Notes: a model not told the origin generated them from the letters alone. Shown: positions 9,496 to 17,973, counted from the stretch's first letter. The stretch is 64,000 nt of DNA from Bacillus safensis FO-36b (GCF_000691165.1 NZ_ASJD01000005.1:124001-188000); one strand, 5' to 3'. Program-made: numbers and translations.

Positions 9496-10406
9496 TCATT
9501 GCCCTCCTTTGTCATAAATGCATATAATTGTTCCTTCTTCGTTTTAGGTAAATCAAGTTGTTCAATTCCTCGCTTCATTTTTAACAGCATAATCTCTCTC
9601 ATCGATACCATGTACTGAGTCAAACCAGCTTCAAGTAACTTCTGCTTCAATTGAAACGACTTTTGCTCTGACTCATCCAGCCGCTTAGAAAAGAAGGAAA
9701 GAAGCTCTTGACTGGCATCGTTAAAACGTCTTTGTAAATAACTGAATGCCAGCGTTTGTTTTTTTTGAAAATCTCCGTTTGATTTTGAAAATAACGCAAA
9801 AAAATCGTTACTGATCTGTTCAGCAACACCATAATATATCGAATAAGATTCCACAGTAGCGTTTATTTTTCCTGTCGCTAAATAAACACCCAGTACGCTA
9901 GAAAGAGCTGTTAAAGATCCTGATTTTTTCCTTAAAACCTCTACACACTCTTCTTCTGTTCCATGCAAATGTCGCAAATCCTCATGCTGACCTTCCATTG
10001 ACATTTTGATGAAATGGAACAGTTTCTCTACTAGTTGAGAATTATTTTCACATATTGACGTGATGAATTGAATACTCACCGTATACAAATACGTAGAAGC
10101 ATTGATGGCCACTCCTTGGTCGACGTTCATCCAAGGATACGAATCATTGTCCTGATCTTCAATATCATCTAATATATCGGCAGCTAAGATGAGAAGTTCA
10201 ATCCCTGCTGCCAGTTTTGTAATCGCTTGCTTGTCTTGTCCGTCAAATGCCTCATAATGCTGATAAGCTAATTGACCAAGAGGAAATTCTTTTTTTCTAT
10301 CTGTAAATTTCAAAAGCAGCTTTTGTAAATCATTCTGCCTGACTGCATGTTGAATAAAATCAGACATATTCTGCTTGATTTTTGTATTCTCTAGATAGTT
10401 TAGCAT
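9492..10406 (-). CDS. comQ: ComX isoprenyl transferase ComQ
   Basis: 304-residue polyprenyl-synthetase-like enzyme that prenylates the tryptophan of ComX. The first aspartate-rich motif DILDDIEDQDND sits near residues 77-88, with a Gly/Gln-rich helix context; the second Asp-rich motif is degenerate, as usual for ComQ. The ATG at 10406 is used; its ribosome site (GGGTGAGG) is about 13 bases away, so the start is slightly uncertain. Codons are AT-rich like comX and the comP 5' half, consistent with the exchangeable pherotype cassette. The stop overlaps the comX TTG. Confidence 0.93.
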   Translation of the reverse strand: MLNYLENTKIKQNMSDFIQHAVRQNDLQKLLLKFTDRKKEFPLGQLAYQHYEAFDGQDKQAITKLAAGIELLILAADILDDIEDQDNDSYPWMNVDQGVAINASTYLYTVSIQFITSICENNSQLVEKLFHFIKMSMEGQHEDLRHLHGTEEECVEVLRKKSGSLTALSSVLGVYLATGKINATVESYSIYYGVAEQISNDFFALFSKSNGDFQKKQTLAFSYLQRRFNDASQELLSFFSKRLDESEQKSFQLKQKLLEAGLTQYMVSMREIMLLKMKRGIEQLDLPKTKKEQLYAFMTKEGND

Positions 10407-10530
10407 ACTCGATCTTGTACCTCACCCTTCCGCCTTTTATTTTACTAAAAAGACATGAGCAAATGTCCACTGACATCACTATTTAACAATTATATAATAA
10501 TATATCCTTTTTTTGTATGTATTTGGATAA

Positions 10531-10559
10531 AAAAAAGACTTGATGATTATCAAGTCTTT
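10531..10559 (-). terminator. degQ terminator
   Basis: Perfect stem AAAGACTTGAT / ATCAAGTCTTT with a 4-base loop and a following T run on the minus strand. It includes the degQ stop and separates degQ from comQ transcription. Confidence 0.92.
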
Positions 10560-10698
10560 AAGAAATTTTCACATATTCATATTTGTCGTATTGATCAATG
10601 CTTTTGTTAATGTTATGAAGAGAAGCCGTTGTTTCTCTGATTTCGTTTTCAAGTTTCCATAATAATTGTTTAAGTTCTTCGATTTCATACTTTTCCAT
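10558..10698 (-). CDS. degQ: Degradative enzyme regulator DegQ
   Basis: 46-residue small regulator that stimulates phosphotransfer from DegS to DegU, raising exoenzyme and related gene expression. The sequence MEKYEIEELKQLLWKLENE at the N-terminus and the YVKIS-type tail are near identical to known DegQ. I use the ATG at 10698, preceded by GGAGAG; the frame stays open 36 codons upstream, but that extension lacks a ribosome site. Located upstream of comQ as in B. subtilis and probably ComA-activated through the box at 10828-10843. Confidence 0.96.
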   Translation of the reverse strand: MEKYEIEELKQLLWKLENEIRETTASLHNINKSIDQYDKYEYVKIS

Positions 10699-10827
10699 CG
10701 ATTCCACTCTCCTTTTTTGGAAGATCAATGTATTTGTGTATGGTGATTGGGTCATAAGTATTTGATCTGTTACTAACAGTGTAAATGTAATTGAGTATTT
10801 TTTCACCGAAAAGTATACACAAAACGT

Positions 10828-10843
10828 GTGCGCGATACCGCAA
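10828..10843 (-). promoter_or_regulatory. Candidate ComA box upstream of degQ
   Basis: Minus strand reads TTGCGGTATCGCGCAC, matching 10 of 12 defined bases of the ComA palindrome TTGCGG-N4-CCGCAA. It lies about 130 bp upstream of degQ, and the degQ promoter region shows no strong -35, as expected for an activated promoter. B. subtilis degQ is ComA dependent. Confidence 0.65.
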
Positions 10844-11203
10844 AATTCAATAGGTCTTTTTTCATCATTTTCTGACTTTTCAAATCATACTTTTATCTCA
10901 ATTTCAAAGGAATTGCGTCATTTTTGCGACAGGAATAAGCATCATTCGTCACACTTCTCTCCCGATAGAACGTACGATCCCCTCTGTATCTTCGGTTTTG
11001 CGTGTCATAGGTCAGACGACAGATGCTATTGTGGACACCGCAATTTTTTGGCGACATTCACCGAAATTGACCGCAAAAGTACCTATTTTTATGCTGGAAT
11101 TACAAAGATAGAAAGATCATTTTGATTCTTTATTCTGATTTTCTACATACATTTAGAACAGATATCCGTCCAATTTCACGTCAATGAGAGAAGAGGTGAC
11201 CAT
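10844..11203. other. degQ-yuzC divergent intergenic region
   Basis: Non-coding stretch between divergent degQ and yuzC. It holds two more ACCGCAA-type half sites (11037-11043 and 11070-11076, the same orientation as the degQ ComA box) and several scattered TTTGCG/GCGAC words. An open frame at 10826-11125 has no ribosome site or protein-like composition and is not called a gene. Confidence 0.4.
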
Positions 11204-11560
11204 GTGTTTTACTATGTTCCTTATCCTGCTTTGCAGGTTCCCGCAATGAGCCGCGCATACCCGCCGCGCACGCCAATGACTTTTCCTCCAGTAGATGCCC
11301 ACTCATTTCAACGAGCCGCAAAAGAATCAGCCCGCCTCGTTGCTGATGCTTCACTCATTACACAGCAAATTTCAAGCTCCCTTCCGTTTGCGCAGCGCAT
11401 CATGGAGGCTGCTGAGCGCTCTGATTCAACAAGTGTCGTCCGAATGCTGAAGCAAATCGGTGTGAAAAGCGGCATTGATATCCGCTTTAGTCCAGAAGGG
11501 ATTCGAATCTACTTGTCTCTTGCCTCCAGCAGACTTTTCCTTCTTTTAAAGTGGGCATGA
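11204..11560 (+). CDS. yuzC: YuzC family protein, function unknown
   Basis: 118-residue protein with a GTG start, preceded by AGAGGTGACCAT. The N-terminus is rich in Pro, Tyr and aromatic residues (FYYVPYPALQVPAMSRAYPP); the rest is a helical domain with a basic amphipathic middle (RIMEAAERSD, VRMLKQIGVKSGIDI). It sits at the position of B. subtilis yuzC, between degQ and yuxH. The family is restricted to Bacillus as far as I know and has no assigned function; the Pro/Tyr-rich head resembles sporulation-associated small proteins. Confidence 0.8.
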   Translation: MFYYVPYPALQVPAMSRAYPPRTPMTFPPVDAHSFQRAAKESARLVADASLITQQISSSLPFAQRIMEAAERSDSTSVVRMLKQIGVKSGIDIRFSPEGIRIYLSLASSRLFLLLKWA

Positions 11561-11566
11561 CAAAGA

Positions 11567-11594
11567 AAAAGCCGCTCTCACGCGAGCGGCTTTT
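11567..11594. terminator. Bidirectional terminator yuzC / yuxH
   Basis: Stem AAAAGCCGCTC / GAGCGGCTTTT with a short loop, A-rich on one side and T-rich on the other, between convergent genes. Confidence 0.92.
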
Positions 11595-11595
11595 C

Positions 11596-12822
11596 TTAAG
11601 ATTCAAACATTTTATGGCACCATTCAATGGCTTCTATATAACAGCCATAGGCTTCCTGTTTCGGGAGATTTCCATCTAACATCTCATCATCCCATTCATT
11701 TCGTTCAATACGTTTGGCCACACCTAGTACAAAAGAATAATCATTTTCATAGCCAAGCAGTGCCTCGCCAACTTCATCAGAAAGCGGCAGTTCCTTCACA
11801 AGTTCTGTGATATCTGCCCTGACAAGCGTATCAATCAGAGAAAACATACCTGTCAGCATATAAGAGGCGGGGTGCTCTCGTTCAGTACGAGAAGCAATCA
11901 GTTCACACGTTTTGGCACGAATGAATGACATTTTGATGATTTCTTTTTGGCTTGAATTAGCTTGGACATTCAGTTCTTTAAATGAAAGGATAAAGATCCA
12001 GCGCCGAATTTCATTAAACCCAAGCAGGATAATCGCCTGCCGGATACTTTTAATTTGATAAAGACGTCTCATGCCGCCTGAATTCAGCATTTTTAATAAT
12101 TGATATGATAGCGAAAGGTCACTTTCAATAAAATGGGTCACGGTCTGGATATTCGGCTGGTCCTTGCTTAACTCATTTAAAAGCTGATGATACGCATGGA
12201 AGCTGGTTGATAATGCTCGTCCCGATATCACATGCGGCTCACTAAAGAAATACCCTTGAAACAAGTGGAAGCCCGCTTCAAGCGCCTCTTCATATTCTCT
12301 TCTCGTTTCTACCTTTTCTGCTAGGAATCGAAGGCGATACTTTTTATACGAATGCAGAATATCTCTTCGTTCTTGCGTTGTGGTTTTCAGAAAGTCAATT
12401 TTTAAAATATCTATGCAGTAGAGGAGTTCCTCAAGCAGCTTGTCACTATAATGTGTTCCGTTTAGGAAGAAATCATCGAGTGCAATCGTATATCCCCATT
12501 TTTTTAACTGCTTACATCTCATAATAAGTGCCGGGGTAATCGGTACATTTTCTAATATCTCGATCACAAGCTGATGCGGATCAAAATAGGTGAGCAGATC
12601 AGATGAAAGCAAGCTTTCGGTGAAATTAATGTAGCATCGTTTTCCTTCTGTCAGTGTTTCGATGCCGATATTTAGAAAACTGTTGATAATGAGGTCCGTT
12701 GTCGCTTGATCACCGTCTTCAGCGCTATATGTATTGGTTTCACTATCTCTATAAAGCAGCTCATATGATACGACTTGTTCTTTTCTGTTAAAAATAGGCT
12801 GTCTCGCAACAAACACCCTCAA
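11596..12822 (-). CDS. yuxH: EAL/HDOD domain signalling protein
   Basis: 408-residue YuxH-type protein. The N-terminal EAL-like domain (about 1-200) starts RVFVARQPIFNRKEQVVSYE, has ELLYR, INFTESLL, IEILENV and IALDDF, with several catalytic acidic residues degenerate, so phosphodiesterase activity is doubtful. The C-terminal HDOD domain (about 205-390) contains LLKMLNSGGM and RQAIILLGFNEIRRW. The start is a TTG at 12822, ten bases after AAAGGAGG. The first in-frame ATG at 12852 lies upstream of that ribosome site, so its ten extra residues would be translated Shine-Dalgarno sequence. In B. subtilis this gene is repressed by ComA. Confidence 0.88.
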   Translation of the reverse strand: MRVFVARQPIFNRKEQVVSYELLYRDSETNTYSAEDGDQATTDLIINSFLNIGIETLTEGKRCYINFTESLLSSDLLTYFDPHQLVIEILENVPITPALIMRCKQLKKWGYTIALDDFFLNGTHYSDKLLEELLYCIDILKIDFLKTTTQERRDILHSYKKYRLRFLAEKVETRREYEEALEAGFHLFQGYFFSEPHVISGRALSTSFHAYHQLLNELSKDQPNIQTVTHFIESDLSLSYQLLKMLNSGGMRRLYQIKSIRQAIILLGFNEIRRWIFILSFKELNVQANSSQKEIIKMSFIRAKTCELIASRTEREHPASYMLTGMFSLIDTLVRADITELVKELPLSDEVGEALLGYENDYSFVLGVAKRIERNEWDDEMLDGNLPKQEAYGCYIEAIEWCHKMFES

Positions 12823-12920
12823 CTGCTCCAATCCTCCTTTATGCCATGACAAACAAGATGTGCTTTCAGTATACCAAATGATTGCGCTTTTAGTTCAATT
12901 TCAATCGGTCAAAATAAAAA

Positions 12921-12948
12921 AAAGAGACCACTTGGCTTGATGGTCTCC
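12921..12948 (-). terminator. pncB terminator
   Basis: Stem GGAGACCA / TGGTCTCT with a 10-base loop and an eight-T tract on the minus strand, 12 bases after the pncB stop. Confidence 0.88.
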
Positions 12949-12959
12949 CTTTCTTTAAA

Positions 12960-14432
12960 TCATTCGCTTTCATAAAGCTCTTTTTTGATTTTATTTTTCA
13001 CATCATGGATAAACTGCATTTTATTATCCCAGCATTTTTGACTCAAATCGACTGGATATTCTTCTGGTTTGCTGATTCGTTTGTATTCCTCCCAGAAGAG
13101 TCCAAGACTGTCCTGCACGTAGGCTTGAATCGTTTGAATATCTGGATTGTCATAGACAAGTTTTCCTTGATCAAAAATCGGGACGTGAAGATCTTTCGCC
13201 ACAAAGTTTGTCACGAATTTACTAATAAACGTATGCACAGGATGGAACATTTTTAGTTTGTCCTCACTATGAACATCTTCCTCTTCAAGTGCAATGTAGT
13301 CGCCCTCAGAATGATGATTCAATTGATTGATAATCCGGTACACACGTTTACGGCCTGGTGTTGTCACTTTCTCTGGGTTGGATGAAATTTTGATGGTATC
13401 ATTCATTTTGCCGTTTTCTTCAATGGACACCAGCTTATATACTGCACCGAGGGCTGGCTGATCGAATGCTGTGATCAGTTTTGTCCCAACACCCCACACA
13501 TCAATTTTGGCGCCCTGTGCCTTTAAATTCATAATGGTGTGTTCATCAAGATCGCTTGATGCAATGACTTTGGCATCATGGAAACCTGCTTCATCAAGCA
13601 TTGTTCTAGCTTTTTTAGACAAGTATGCAAGGTCTCCGCTATCAAGTCTGACACCAATGAAGTTGATTTTATCTCCAAATTCTTTCGCTACCTTAATCGC
13701 ATTCGGAATACCTGATCTGACGGTATCATACGTATCGACTAAAAAGACGCAGTCTGTATGTGTTTCAGCATATTTTTTAAATGCCGTATATTCATCGCGG
13801 TATGCTTGTACAAGTGCGTGGGCATGTGTTCCTGATACTGGTATGTTGAAGCGTTTCCCAGCACGAACATTACTTGTCGCCTGAAAGCCGCCGATGAGTG
13901 CCGCTCTTGCTCCCCACATCGCTGCATCCATTTCATGCGCACGTCTTGTTCCGAATTCTAATGCTGTCTCATCTTCTATGATTCCTTTAATCCGGGCCGC
14001 TTTTGTTGCAATCAGCGTCTGGAAATTCACGATATTGAGCAATGCCGTTTCGATTAACTGAGCTTCAACAAGCGTTGCCTCGATGCGCATAATCGGTTCA
14101 TTCGCAAAGACAATTTCCCCTTCTCGCATTGAATGAAGTGTACCTGTAAAGGACAATCCGCTTAAATAGTCAATGAAATCGCTTTTATAACCGAGTTCTT
14201 CTTTTAAATACGCTAGATCGCTTTCGGTGAAGGAAAAGTCCGATAAATATTCAATCGCTTTCTCTAAGCCAGCAAATACAGCGAAGCCATTGTCAAATGG
14301 AAGCTTTCTAAAGAAGAGTTCAAAGACTGCCTTCTTCTCATGAATGCCGTCTCTCCAATACGTTTCTGCCATGTTAATTTGATAAAGATCTGTATGTAGT
14401 GATAAACTGTCGTCATTAAACCGATGCTCCAA
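12960..14432 (-). CDS. pncB: Nicotinate phosphoribosyltransferase
   Basis: 490-residue NAPRTase, which makes nicotinate mononucleotide from nicotinate and PRPP in NAD salvage. Recognisable features are the N-terminal LSLHTDLYQINMAETYW, the active-site region EFGTRRAHEMDAAMWGARA with the conserved His, SGTHAHALV and IGVRLDSGDLAYLS. Length is that of the Firmicute enzyme. It lies 17 bp downstream of pncA, so the nicotinamidase product feeds directly into this step. Confidence 0.97.
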   Translation of the reverse strand: MEHRFNDDSLSLHTDLYQINMAETYWRDGIHEKKAVFELFFRKLPFDNGFAVFAGLEKAIEYLSDFSFTESDLAYLKEELGYKSDFIDYLSGLSFTGTLHSMREGEIVFANEPIMRIEATLVEAQLIETALLNIVNFQTLIATKAARIKGIIEDETALEFGTRRAHEMDAAMWGARAALIGGFQATSNVRAGKRFNIPVSGTHAHALVQAYRDEYTAFKKYAETHTDCVFLVDTYDTVRSGIPNAIKVAKEFGDKINFIGVRLDSGDLAYLSKKARTMLDEAGFHDAKVIASSDLDEHTIMNLKAQGAKIDVWGVGTKLITAFDQPALGAVYKLVSIEENGKMNDTIKISSNPEKVTTPGRKRVYRIINQLNHHSEGDYIALEEEDVHSEDKLKMFHPVHTFISKFVTNFVAKDLHVPIFDQGKLVYDNPDIQTIQAYVQDSLGLFWEEYKRISKPEEYPVDLSQKCWDNKMQFIHDVKNKIKKELYESE

Positions 14433-14449
14433 CTTCCATTCTCCTTCCC

Positions 14450-15001
14450 TTACTTAACCACTTTCGCACCAAGCGACTGCTCAAAGTGAGAAAGTGCCCA
14501 CTCGTGCCCCGCTTCATTAAAACTCGCCACAGCATTTTGATGAATCACAAGTTCGAAGCCTTTATTGTACGCATCAACAGCTGTATGAAGTACACAAATA
14601 TCGGTACATACGCCGGCTAAGTGAAGTTCCGTGATGCCGCGCTCGCGCAGTTTCATTTCTAATTGAGTGCCTGCAAAAGCAGAGTATCTTGTTTTTTCCA
14701 TATAGTAGACATGTTTTAAATGTTTTGACGTGTGAAATAGTGAACTTAGTTGTCCATAAAGTTCAATACCCTCTGTTCCGCGAATATTATGGGGCGGAAA
14801 TAACTTTGTCTCTGGATGATAAGGGTCCTCTTCTTCATGATGATCGACAGCAAAGACGACAAAGTGGCCTTCATCAATAAATGAAGAAGTGATTTCTGTG
14901 ATCTTAGACTCAATCGCCTGTCCAGGCTTTCCGCATGTCAGTTTTCCATCGTCTGCAACAAAATCAACTGTATAATCTATACAAATCAACGCTTTGCCCA
15001 T
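14450..15001 (-). CDS. pncA: Nicotinamidase
   Basis: 183-residue isochorismatase-fold amidohydrolase converting nicotinamide to nicotinate. The catalytic Asp is in ALICIDYTVDF, the metal-binding region is VDHHEEEDPYHPETKLFPPH and the catalytic Cys is in LAGVCTDICVLHTA. I use the ATG at 15001 (MGKALIC), eight bases after GGGAG; two further in-frame ATGs upstream (15007, 15016) lack spacing to a ribosome site. Forms an operon with pncB. Confidence 0.96.
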   Translation of the reverse strand: MGKALICIDYTVDFVADDGKLTCGKPGQAIESKITEITSSFIDEGHFVVFAVDHHEEEDPYHPETKLFPPHNIRGTEGIELYGQLSSLFHTSKHLKHVYYMEKTRYSAFAGTQLEMKLRERGITELHLAGVCTDICVLHTAVDAYNKGFELVIHQNAVASFNEAGHEWALSHFEQSLGAKVVK

Positions 15002-15061
15002 CCGCATCTCTCCCATATGCTCTTTTGAATCATTATAGCTTATTCATTTCACTAGGGAAAC

Positions 15062-15469
15062 CTATTCAACAGATTCATGAGAAAAAGCTTTTTGAAACAG
15101 CTCATCCTCTATATAGATATGCTCCTGATTGACCGCATCAGGCATCTCTATGACAAGACCAAAAGGAGAGTGCGCTTCGTGATGATTCACCACTTTAAAG
15201 GAACATCCAGCGGCATTTGCCATTTTGACATATTGAGAATAAGAAGCATAGGAAAGTTCACCATTTAATAGAACTGTGGCCTGGCGATTGGCCTTCAATA
15301 TTTGTTCGACTTCTTGATACGGTTTATTTCTTGATACCTGTCCCTTTGTCAGGGCGAGAAGCGCTCGTTCCCTTAATGAACCAAGAAACATTCTTCGTTC
15401 ATCGGGTTTTGTTTCAGCATGTCCAAATATCCCTTGCTGCAAATAAAAGTCTACGGATTCTTCTTTCAT
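15062..15469 (-). CDS. yueI: YueI family protein (DUF1694)
   Basis: 135-residue cytoplasmic protein of the Firmicute YueI/DUF1694 family, function unknown. The fold looks alpha/beta (RERALLALTKGQV, ATVLLNGELSYASYSQYVKM, HHEAHSPFGLVIE). The ATG at 15469 is preceded by GGAGTGA; a GTG at 15481 overlaps that site and is disfavoured. It is 60 bp upstream of pncA and 27 bp after yueH on the same strand. Confidence 0.85.
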   Translation of the reverse strand: MKEESVDFYLQQGIFGHAETKPDERRMFLGSLRERALLALTKGQVSRNKPYQEVEQILKANRQATVLLNGELSYASYSQYVKMANAAGCSFKVVNHHEAHSPFGLVIEMPDAVNQEHIYIEDELFQKAFSHESVE

Positions 15470-15496
15470 CGCTGTGTTCACTCCTGGTTTCTAAAT

Positions 15497-15745
15497 TTAC
15501 ATTTCTGTGACCCAGTGCACAATCTTGAGTGCGAGGTCACGGGCTTCGTCTGTTTCTACTCTTTCCATTAAGGATTGTTCAAGCGTATGGATGAGCTGCT
15601 CCTTTTCGTACTCATACGCAATGGAAATACTCCATTCAATGTCAGGTACGGCTACAAGCGTTTTATATTCTTTTTTATTTTCATGTAAATATACATTGTA
15701 GGTCTTTGGTTGTCCGCTTGTGATGTGTGCTTTTCTAATTTTCAT
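15497..15745 (-). CDS. yueH: YueH family protein
   Basis: 82-residue small acidic protein of unknown function, YueH family. It begins MKIRKAHITSG and contains YNVYLHENKKEYKTLVAVPD and a WVTEM C-terminus. The frame is open another 30 codons upstream, but the ATG at 15745 gives the B. subtilis length; the nearest ribosome-like site (GAGGTG) is 13 bases away, a little long. Confidence 0.82.
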   Translation of the reverse strand: MKIRKAHITSGQPKTYNVYLHENKKEYKTLVAVPDIEWSISIAYEYEKEQLIHTLEQSLMERVETDEARDLALKIVHWVTEM

Positions 15746-15799
15746 TTGACTCAGTTCACACCTCTTTTTTCTTCTTACATCCATATCCATTGTACCATA

Positions 15800-15841
15800 A
15801 AAAAAGACAGCTTCTGAAAAGGAATTCCCTTTCAAAGCTGG
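15800..15841 (-). terminator. Terminator after distal yueG copy
   Basis: Imperfect inverted repeat CAGCTTTGAAAGG / CCTTTTCAGAAGCTG followed by a long T run on the minus strand, just after the stop at 15842. Confidence 0.82.
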
Positions 15842-16063
15842 CTATGCATTAAAGCTCTTTTGCTGGCTGATCAGGTCTATATCCCACATAAACGTAACGT
15901 TTGGACTGCTAAAAAATTGGACAAAGTCCCCTGCATTATAGGTACCTGATCCACCGGCGGAGTGATCGACACTTTTTGGCGAAATGGCAAAAACATCACC
16001 GAAATGTGCAGAACCATTTCCAATCACACGGTCAATATGAATAGGCCCAACAATCGCTGGCAT
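15842..16063 (-). CDS. GerPF/YueG-like spore protein, copy 2
   Basis: 73-residue protein starting MPAIVGPIHIDRVIGNGS, a member of the GerPA/GerPF family of small proteins tied to spore coat permeability and germination. The ATG at 16063 follows AAAGGTGGTGG; the longer open frame to 16150 is unlikely. It shares the MPAIVGPIHI head, FGDV(L/F)AI, VDHS(T/A)GG and SFNA tail with the gene at 16162-16383, so this is a tandem duplication. B. subtilis has one yueG here. This copy is the more diverged at the centre (FVQFFSSPNVTFMWD). Confidence 0.85.
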   Translation of the reverse strand: MPAIVGPIHIDRVIGNGSAHFGDVFAISPKSVDHSAGGSGTYNAGDFVQFFSSPNVTFMWDIDLISQQKSFNA

Positions 16064-16130
16064 CTTTCCACCACCTTTTCTCCCCACATCATATGCCCAG
16101 CTCAAAAATACGTGTATGAAAAATAAAAAA

Positions 16131-16157
16131 GACAGCTGATCTGTGACCATCAGCTGC
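16131..16157 (-). terminator. Terminator between the two yueG copies
   Basis: Stem GGCAGCTGAT / ATCAGCTGTC with an eight-base loop and a T-rich tail on the minus strand, five bases after the first copy's stop. The two paralogues may therefore be transcribed separately. Confidence 0.85.
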
Positions 16158-16161
16158 CTTT

Positions 16162-16383
16162 CTATGCGTTAAATGATTGAGGCTGGCCAAACAATGTAAA
16201 GTCCCAAAGCATCGTGGCATTCGGATCACTTGTAAGTGACATATAATCACCTGAATTAAAGGCTCCCGCACCGCCAGTAGAGTGGTCTACAGCCAAAGGA
16301 GCAATGGCCAGGACATCACCGAAAGTAGCTGCACCGTTTCCTCCTAACGACTCGATATGAATAGGTCCAACGATTGCAGGCAT
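16162..16383 (-). CDS. yueG: GerPF/YueG-like spore protein, copy 1
   Basis: 73-residue protein starting MPAIVGPIHIESLGGNGA, GerPA/GerPF family (small, glycine-rich spore proteins affecting coat permeability to germinants). Motifs FGDVLAIAPLAVDHSTGG and the SFNA terminus are typical. A ribosome site (GGGGGAGATTCTG) precedes the ATG. This copy is closer to the family consensus and is taken as the yueG orthologue; the paralogue follows at 15842. Confidence 0.88.
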   Translation of the reverse strand: MPAIVGPIHIESLGGNGAATFGDVLAIAPLAVDHSTGGAGAFNSGDYMSLTSDPNATMLWDFTLFGQPQSFNA

Positions 16384-16449
16384 CAGAATCTCCCCCTATC
16401 TGCTTATCTCAATCATCTTATGCAAGAAGGGAAAAAGTGTGCATCTGTC

Positions 16450-17553
16450 CTAGACGTTTAAATGCTGTTCTTTGCGAGATCGCTGACGCAGCTGCACCAA
16501 TCTGACAATATTCAAGGTGATGGCTTTGAGCAGTGCATAGACAGGGACCGCAAAAATCATGCCAAGGATTCCGCCAAAGCTTCCTGCCCCAATTAATAGC
16601 AGGATGATGGTCAAAGGATGTGTGTTGAGGCGTTTCCCAATGATCAATGGAGAAATGACATTTCCGTCAATTTGCTGAACGACAAGAATGACAATGACTG
16701 TCACCACCGCTTTTCCAGGCGAATCAAGAAACGCAATAAGCACAGCTGGTGCCGCGCCAAGATATGGCCCAAGGTACGGAATCACATTTGTGACCGCAAT
16801 GATAATGCCGAGAATGAGCGCATATTTCACACCGATTAATAAGTATCCGATAAAACAAGCCACTCCAACAAATAAACAGACAACAATCTGCCCTTGTATG
16901 TAAGCTGCAAGCGTATCGTTTAATTCTTTAAAGATTTTCAATCCTTCCTTACGGTAAGGCATTGGCAAAAATTGAACGAGCTTGTCCGGAAACTTATGTC
17001 CATCTTTCAACATATAAAACAAAATGAACGGAACTGTGATCACAGCTAAAGCAATATTGGCAATCACACCAAACACAGCAGACATACTTGAAGCAATATT
17101 TTCCGGCAAACCTTTTAATGTCGAAACAATTGTCTGTTCAAACTTCGAGACGGAGACATAATCTTGGTTCATCATCCAAGTAAATGTTTTAGAATGCGAG
17201 AAGTCGTTGATAAATTTCTGCATATCCGTCACATAACCAGGGAAGCTTTTGACAAGTCCACCAACCTGCGTGACAATAACCGGTCCCGCAGCATTCACAA
17301 TGAACGTGATGAGGCCGATGAACAAAAGATAAATGATCAGGATAGCAAGTGTCCTAGGAATTTTCCTGGACAAAAATCGAACAATTGGATTAAAGATGAA
17401 AAAGAGAATTCCAGCCAGCAAGATGGGAACAAACAAGGTAGATGCAAATAAAATAATCGGCTGAAATAAAAACGAAACCTTCGTAGATACATAAACAATG
17501 AGTAAAACAAGTAATATTTGGAATGTCCAAAAATGAACTTTAGATTTTAACAA
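16450..17553 (-). CDS. yueF: AI-2E family membrane transporter YueF
   Basis: 367-residue integral membrane protein of the AI-2 exporter/PerM superfamily. About eight helices are seen: paired N-terminal helices (residues 8-60), one near 70-90, then a soluble stretch and a C-terminal helix cluster (200-350) with the family motif GVKYALILGIIIAVTNVIPYLGP. The C-terminus is basic. The substrate in Bacillus is unknown; Na+(Li+)/H+ antiport has been reported for related proteins. The start is TTG at 17553, seven bases after AGGAGG. Confidence 0.88.
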   Translation of the reverse strand: MLKSKVHFWTFQILLVLLIVYVSTKVSFLFQPIILFASTLFVPILLAGILFFIFNPIVRFLSRKIPRTLAILIIYLLFIGLITFIVNAAGPVIVTQVGGLVKSFPGYVTDMQKFINDFSHSKTFTWMMNQDYVSVSKFEQTIVSTLKGLPENIASSMSAVFGVIANIALAVITVPFILFYMLKDGHKFPDKLVQFLPMPYRKEGLKIFKELNDTLAAYIQGQIVVCLFVGVACFIGYLLIGVKYALILGIIIAVTNVIPYLGPYLGAAPAVLIAFLDSPGKAVVTVIVILVVQQIDGNVISPLIIGKRLNTHPLTIILLLIGAGSFGGILGMIFAVPVYALLKAITLNIVRLVQLRQRSRKEQHLNV

Positions 17554-17711
17554 AGATGCTCCTCCTGTTACGTATTGATCTTATTAAAAAACTACTATTC
17601 CACCCACCTTCTGTCAACTGCTTCTTGTTTTAGAACCTTATTTTTTGTAAAAAAAAGAACAATTGGTATATCATGCACTTTTTCCAGATATACATTCTAT
17701 AAGCGTGAAAA

Positions 17712-17735
17712 AAGCAGACACCTTTGCGTCTGCTT
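17712..17735 (-). terminator. yuzF terminator
   Basis: Stem AAGCAGAC / GTCTGCTT with eight-base loop, followed by TTTT on the minus strand, directly after the yuzF stop. Confidence 0.88.
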
Positions 17736-17736
17736 G

Positions 17737-17973
17737 TTACACTCTTTCACTGTGATCAGGCATCACCGATACAATTTGCTGGATCCGCACATAAAAAACT
17801 GATTTTGTCCCCGCCTCAATGACAATATGATCCGGCATGACTTCCTTCAATTTTCCGCGCACTGTATCTTTCACTGTTTGAACAATCAATCTCATACCGA
17901 TCACTTTCTGCAATGTTTGATAAACATATGGATCAACTAATGAAACAAGCTGCGGACTTCCTTGTTGTGCCAT
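17737..17973 (-). CDS. yuzF: YuzF, DUF2642 family small protein
   Basis: 78-residue protein MAQQGSPQLVSLVDPYVYQT..., DUF2642. The pattern (IGMRLIVQTVKDTVRGKLKEV, HIVIEAGTKSVFYVRIQQIV) predicts a small beta-barrel of the SH3/Sm-like type; several members are sporulation expressed. The ATG at 17973 follows AAGGGGCAGGTAGG; a longer frame to 18036 has no ribosome site. Divergent from the lipase gene. Confidence 0.86.
   Translation of the reverse strand: MAQQGSPQLVSLVDPYVYQTLQKVIGMRLIVQTVKDTVRGKLKEVMPDHIVIEAGTKSVFYVRIQQIVSVMPDHSERV

Noticed and set aside
10558-10806. 82-residue version of DegQ
   Set aside because: The extra 36 N-terminal residues lack a ribosome site and run through the degQ promoter; DegQ is 46 residues.
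10826-11125. 99-codon open frame between degQ and yuzC
   Set aside because: No ribosome site, unusual composition, and it covers the ComA box region; more likely regulatory DNA.
15842-16150. 102-residue version of the distal YueG copy
   Set aside because: The extension crosses the preceding terminator; the ATG at 16063 has a good ribosome site.
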